From assembly GCA_003648395.1 (NCBI GenBank), contig QMPB01000249.1:1-6695 (forward strand): a DNA stretch of 6,695 bases. Reading direction: 5' to 3'. The DNA is from Bacteroidota bacterium (lineage in GTDB: Bacteria > Bacteroidota > Bacteroidia > Bacteroidales > UBA1556). Position numbers and translations under genes: made by a program. Below the pieces are notes generated by a model. The model saw nothing but the letters and a program-made list of their open reading frames with translations, searched no databases and had not been told where the DNA came from. Of this stretch, positions 4,434 through 6,695 are shown piece by piece. Position 1 is the stretch's first letter. Each line of letters opens with the position of its first letter.

Positions 4434-4589
4434 GCCTTCCTGTCTTCGATTTAACGAAGCCTCATACTATCTTCAATTTACCAGCTCGGAATCTGGTTAT
4501 CCAAAACAGAACTAAACTATACCTAAAGTACAGGCCAGAAGGGGTCTAACACTTAAGAACTAGAACCAGCCTTAATAGATATTATAAGG
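4434..4589 (+). ncRNA. Candidate structured RNA or nrdA leader
   Basis: This stretch lacks a convincing gene; about 42% of bases 4434-4571 are G/C by hand count, visibly above the flanking genes. Helices found by eye: CCTT+CCTGT (4435-4443) with ACAGG (4530-4534) and AAGG (4539-4542), leaving CCAG bulged. This encloses CTTCG/CGAAG (4444-4448/4455-4459) and ACCAG/CTGGT (4480-4484/4493-4497), a multibranch fold. It is followed without a gap by GGTCTA/TAGA-CC (4543-4548/4561-4567) and then CCTTA/TAAGG (4570-4574/4585-4589). The A-rich stretch after it ends in AAGGA (4633-4637), the nrdA ribosome binding site. It matches no riboswitch, tRNA or intron that I can identify. It could be a cis leader, a processed small RNA, or fortuitous folding. 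Confidence 0.4.
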
Positions 4590-4645
4590 TACTAAAAAAA
4601 GTTTACGAAAAACAAACACACCAAACATTAAAAAGGAAGAATCAA

Positions 4646-6695
4646 ATGGATACTAATTCTACGCAAGCAGAAGAGAAAATTGAGTACGTTATTAAAGCCG
4701 ATGGGCATAAAGAGAAAAGAGACGACTCTAAGATACAAAAGATGGCAGACTTCGCCACAGAAGGAACTAACTGTAGTTCATTAGAGTTACAAAGCTCGTT
4801 ACATTTTAGTATAAGAGATGGTATTAAAACTAGTTTTATTCATGCACAAATGCGTATGGAAGCTATTAATAAAATCTCCCCAGATCAACCACAATGGAGA
4901 ATTGTAGCTGGTAGACTACAAACAATGGAAGATCTTAAACGCAAAAGAAAGATGGCAAGAACTAGTAAACAACCATTTGATACTGGAGCAGATGGAGAAT
5001 TAAACTTTGATAAATTTATTCATCATCAGATTACAAATGGTCATTATGACGCTGCTTATTTTCAATTAAAAGATTCTCATTTAGTTGAACTATTTGAAAT
5101 GATCGCTGCTCCTAAAAAACAAAGAAACTTTGACTATGCAGTTGAGTCTGTAATTACATTAGAAAATAAATTTCTTATTGGATTAGAAACTCCATTACAC
5201 CTGTACTTTGTCCTTTCTTTAATATTTGCTCAAAAATATTTTAGTACAAGAGACCAGAGTATTTATCTTAAAAAGATGTCTGGCTTTGATAATGATGTTT
5301 TATCTCAAGCATTCATTGATAAGGTACAAGATTATTTTGAGAAAGCTAGTAAGAAGCAAATCTCATTCCCAAGTGTTATCCTTTCTGAATTAAGAAAACC
5401 AAACGCTAACCTTAGTTCATGTTTCATTGGAAAGTTTCCAGATGATATGGATGGTATTATGGATCTTGTTAAAGAGTTTGCTATTATATCAAAGAAAGGT
5501 GGAGGAATTGGAGCTAACTTAGATAGCATCAGAGCATTCCAATCTTGGTTAATGGGAATTAAAGGAAAAGCAACTGGTGTTGTTCCTCTTATGAAAGTTC
5601 TTAATGACCTTATGATTTATGTAAATCAATCAGGCGTTAAAGATGGAGCAATGACTACTTCTTTAAGTGCTTGGCATATGGATGTATTTAACTTTCTTAA
5701 GACTCAACAACTGGGTGGAGAAGAAAGAGAAAAGAGTATGGATCTTTATCTTCAATTAGTAGCTAATGATGAATTCATGAGAGCTATGGAAAGAGACGGA
5801 GATTGGTATTTATTCGATCCTTATGAAATTCTAAATAAATTTGGTATTGATCTTGGTAAACTATTTGGAGAAGAATTTGAAGAAGCTTATGCATTCTTAA
5901 TTGAGAAGACTAAAAGTACTAGCAATGATCCAGAAGGTTTTGTAGAATTATATAAGAAAGTTCGCGCTAAAGATTTATTCAAAGAATCATTAAGAACTAG
6001 TATTAATAGAGGAACTCCTTATTGGGCTTTCAAAGATAATATTAATAATGTTTCAAATATGAAAAATGCTGGAACCATTTATGGATTAAACCTTTGTGTT
6101 GAATCATTCTCTCCATTCGATGTTGATAGTACTCATACATGTACTCTTTTATCTGTAGTACATCCATTTATTAATTCGGATGAAGAATTAAGAGATGTTA
6201 CTAGAACTGCTATTGAAATCCTGGACTTAACTGTAGAGTTAAGTACTGCACCAACTGAAAGTTCAAGAAAACATAATAATGAAATTAGAGCTGTTGGTTT
6301 AGGTTCAATGGGACTTGCTGATTGGAATGCTGCTAATTCATTATCATTTGAGATGCCAGATCATCAAGATGCTATCCAAGCTCGTTTTGAAAAACTTGCT
6401 TATTATGCAGTTGAAAGAAGTAATGAACTTGGAGAAGAACTTGGGAACTTTGGTAAGTTCGAAGAGTCTCAATGGAAACAAGGAGAAATCTTTGGTAAAG
6501 TTCTTACAGAAATTAAAATGGAATCTAAAACAGATCTTGATTGGGATACATTATCTCATAAAGTATCTAAGAATATGAGACATGGTTATCTAATGGCTAT
6601 CGCCCCAAATACAACTAGTAGCTCGGCTATAGGTGTAAGTTCAAGTATCCTCCCTACAATTTCTAAACTATTTATTGAAGAGACTAAGACTGGTA
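4646..6695 (+). CDS. nrdA: Class Ia ribonucleotide reductase large (alpha) subunit, 3'-truncated by window
   Basis: Reduces ribonucleoside diphosphates to deoxyribonucleotides in the cytoplasm with the radical-bearing NrdB subunit, not seen here. 683 codons are present; E. coli NrdA has 761, so roughly 80 residues are missing, including the two radical-transfer tyrosines and the C-terminal redox cysteines. An N-terminal ATP-cone (about 13-100) keeps counterparts of the E. coli nucleotide-binding residues: Lys17, Glu23, Lys29, His66, Lys98. The barrel carries the redox Cys259 (NLSSCFIG), the active-site triad Asn482/Cys484/Glu486 (GLNLCVESF) and partner Cys499 (HTCTLLS). Loop 1 is KKGGGIGANLDSIRA. 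Loop 2 is NQSGVKDGA, with Lys332 where E. coli has Arg298. The substrate phosphate loop reads APNTTSS near 651-657. AAGGA at 4633-4637, eight bases upstream, supports the start. The gene is intact in frame with no intron in the visible part. Phage origin is inferred from its neighbours. Confidence 0.97.
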   Translation, partial: MDTNSTQAEEKIEYVIKADGHKEKRDDSKIQKMADFATEGTNCSSLELQSSLHFSIRDGIKTSFIHAQMRMEAINKISPDQPQWRIVAGRLQTMEDLKRKRKMARTSKQPFDTGADGELNFDKFIHHQITNGHYDAAYFQLKDSHLVELFEMIAAPKKQRNFDYAVESVITLENKFLIGLETPLHLYFVLSLIFAQKYFSTRDQSIYLKKMSGFDNDVLSQAFIDKVQDYFEKASKKQISFPSVILSELRKPNANLSSCFIGKFPDDMDGIMDLVKEFAIISKKGGGIGANLDSIRAFQSWLMGIKGKATGVVPLMKVLNDLMIYVNQSGVKDGAMTTSLSAWHMDVFNFLKTQQLGGEEREKSMDLYLQLVANDEFMRAMERDGDWYLFDPYEILNKFGIDLGKLFGEEFEEAYAFLIEKTKSTSNDPEGFVELYKKVRAKDLFKESLRTSINRGTPYWAFKDNINNVSNMKNAGTIYGLNLCVESFSPFDVDSTHTCTLLSVVHPFINSDEELRDVTRTAIEILDLTVELSTAPTESSRKHNNEIRAVGLGSMGLADWNAANSLSFEMPDHQDAIQARFEKLAYYAVERSNELGEELGNFGKFEESQWKQGEIFGKVLTEIKMESKTDLDWDTLSHKVSKNMRHGYLMAIAPNTTSSSAIGVSSSILPTISKLFIEETKTG

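Noticed and set aside
4459..4535. Possible tRNA: 77 bases with GCCT/AGGC ends, on either strand
   Set aside because: Only four terminal pairs form, there is no TTCGANT-type T-loop, and the central hairpin has an eight-base loop rather than a seven-base anticodon loop.
4580..4585. TATTAT as a sigma70 -10 element for nrdA
   Set aside because: No recognisable -35 at 16-18 bases upstream, and such hexamers are common in AT-rich DNA; it also lies within the CCTTA/TAAGG hairpin.
4434..4645. Purine/2'-deoxyguanosine riboswitch or group I intron before or in nrdA
   Set aside because: The conserved loop and core sequences of these classes are not visible, and the nrdA reading frame is uninterrupted.
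6315..6578. Open frame in another + frame inside nrdA
   Set aside because: The nrdA frame is continuous through it with conserved reductase sequence, and there is no ribosome binding site.

Overview
The window looks like a stretch of a large, AT-rich tailed-phage genome, probably T4-like or a distant relative. The evidence is tight same-strand gene packing, strong AAGGAG-type ribosome binding sites, a short baseplate (gp53/tail-protein-X-like) gene, a phage-style class Ia ribonucleotide reductase gene, and a perfect TATAAATA motif of the T4/cyanophage late-promoter type. Every supported gene is on the + strand. The host cannot be named from the sequence. The Shine-Dalgarno sites argue against Bacteroidetes, and nothing proves free phage over prophage.

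Layout. (1) 1-210 is the 3' end of an unrecognised gene, closed by an AT-rich hairpin. (2) 211-365 is non-coding and holds a striking TTCGCGCGAA palindrome, an 11-bp tandem repeat, a T4-late-promoter-like sequence and a leader with two competing pairings near the ribosome binding site. (3) 366-2224 is a compact three-gene cassette. Two paralogous proteins share about 53% identity at their N-termini and an ELTESE C-terminal tail, but have unrelated middles. They flank an Ala/Gly-rich protein with two near-identical glycine-zipper segments. Codon choice in the first two genes is strongly biased to GCT/GGT, which suggests abundant, probably virion-associated products. (4) 2234-2262 is a perfect 12-bp hairpin that ends this cassette. 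(5) 2293-4409 is a second operon: a basic, disordered-looking protein, a gp53-like baseplate protein coupled to it by an ATGA overlap, and a 404-residue protein of unknown function. (6) 4410-4645 is non-coding. It opens with a perfect 10-bp GAAA-capped hairpin and continues into a markedly GC-richer stretch that folds by eye into consecutive helices, a candidate structured RNA or nrdA leader. (7) 4646 to the window end is nrdA, the class Ia ribonucleotide reductase large subunit, 683 codons of probably about 760, cut by the window edge.

How it fits together. nrdA would supply deoxynucleotides for phage replication. The 2293-4409 operon probably contributes to the baseplate or tail, judged from one member only. 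The 366-2224 cassette has features compatible with head-core, internal-head or DNA-ejection proteins, but this is inference and no family was recognised. The most unusual items are the modular paralog pair with exchanged middles, the duplicated glycine zipper, and the structured GC-rich element in front of nrdA.
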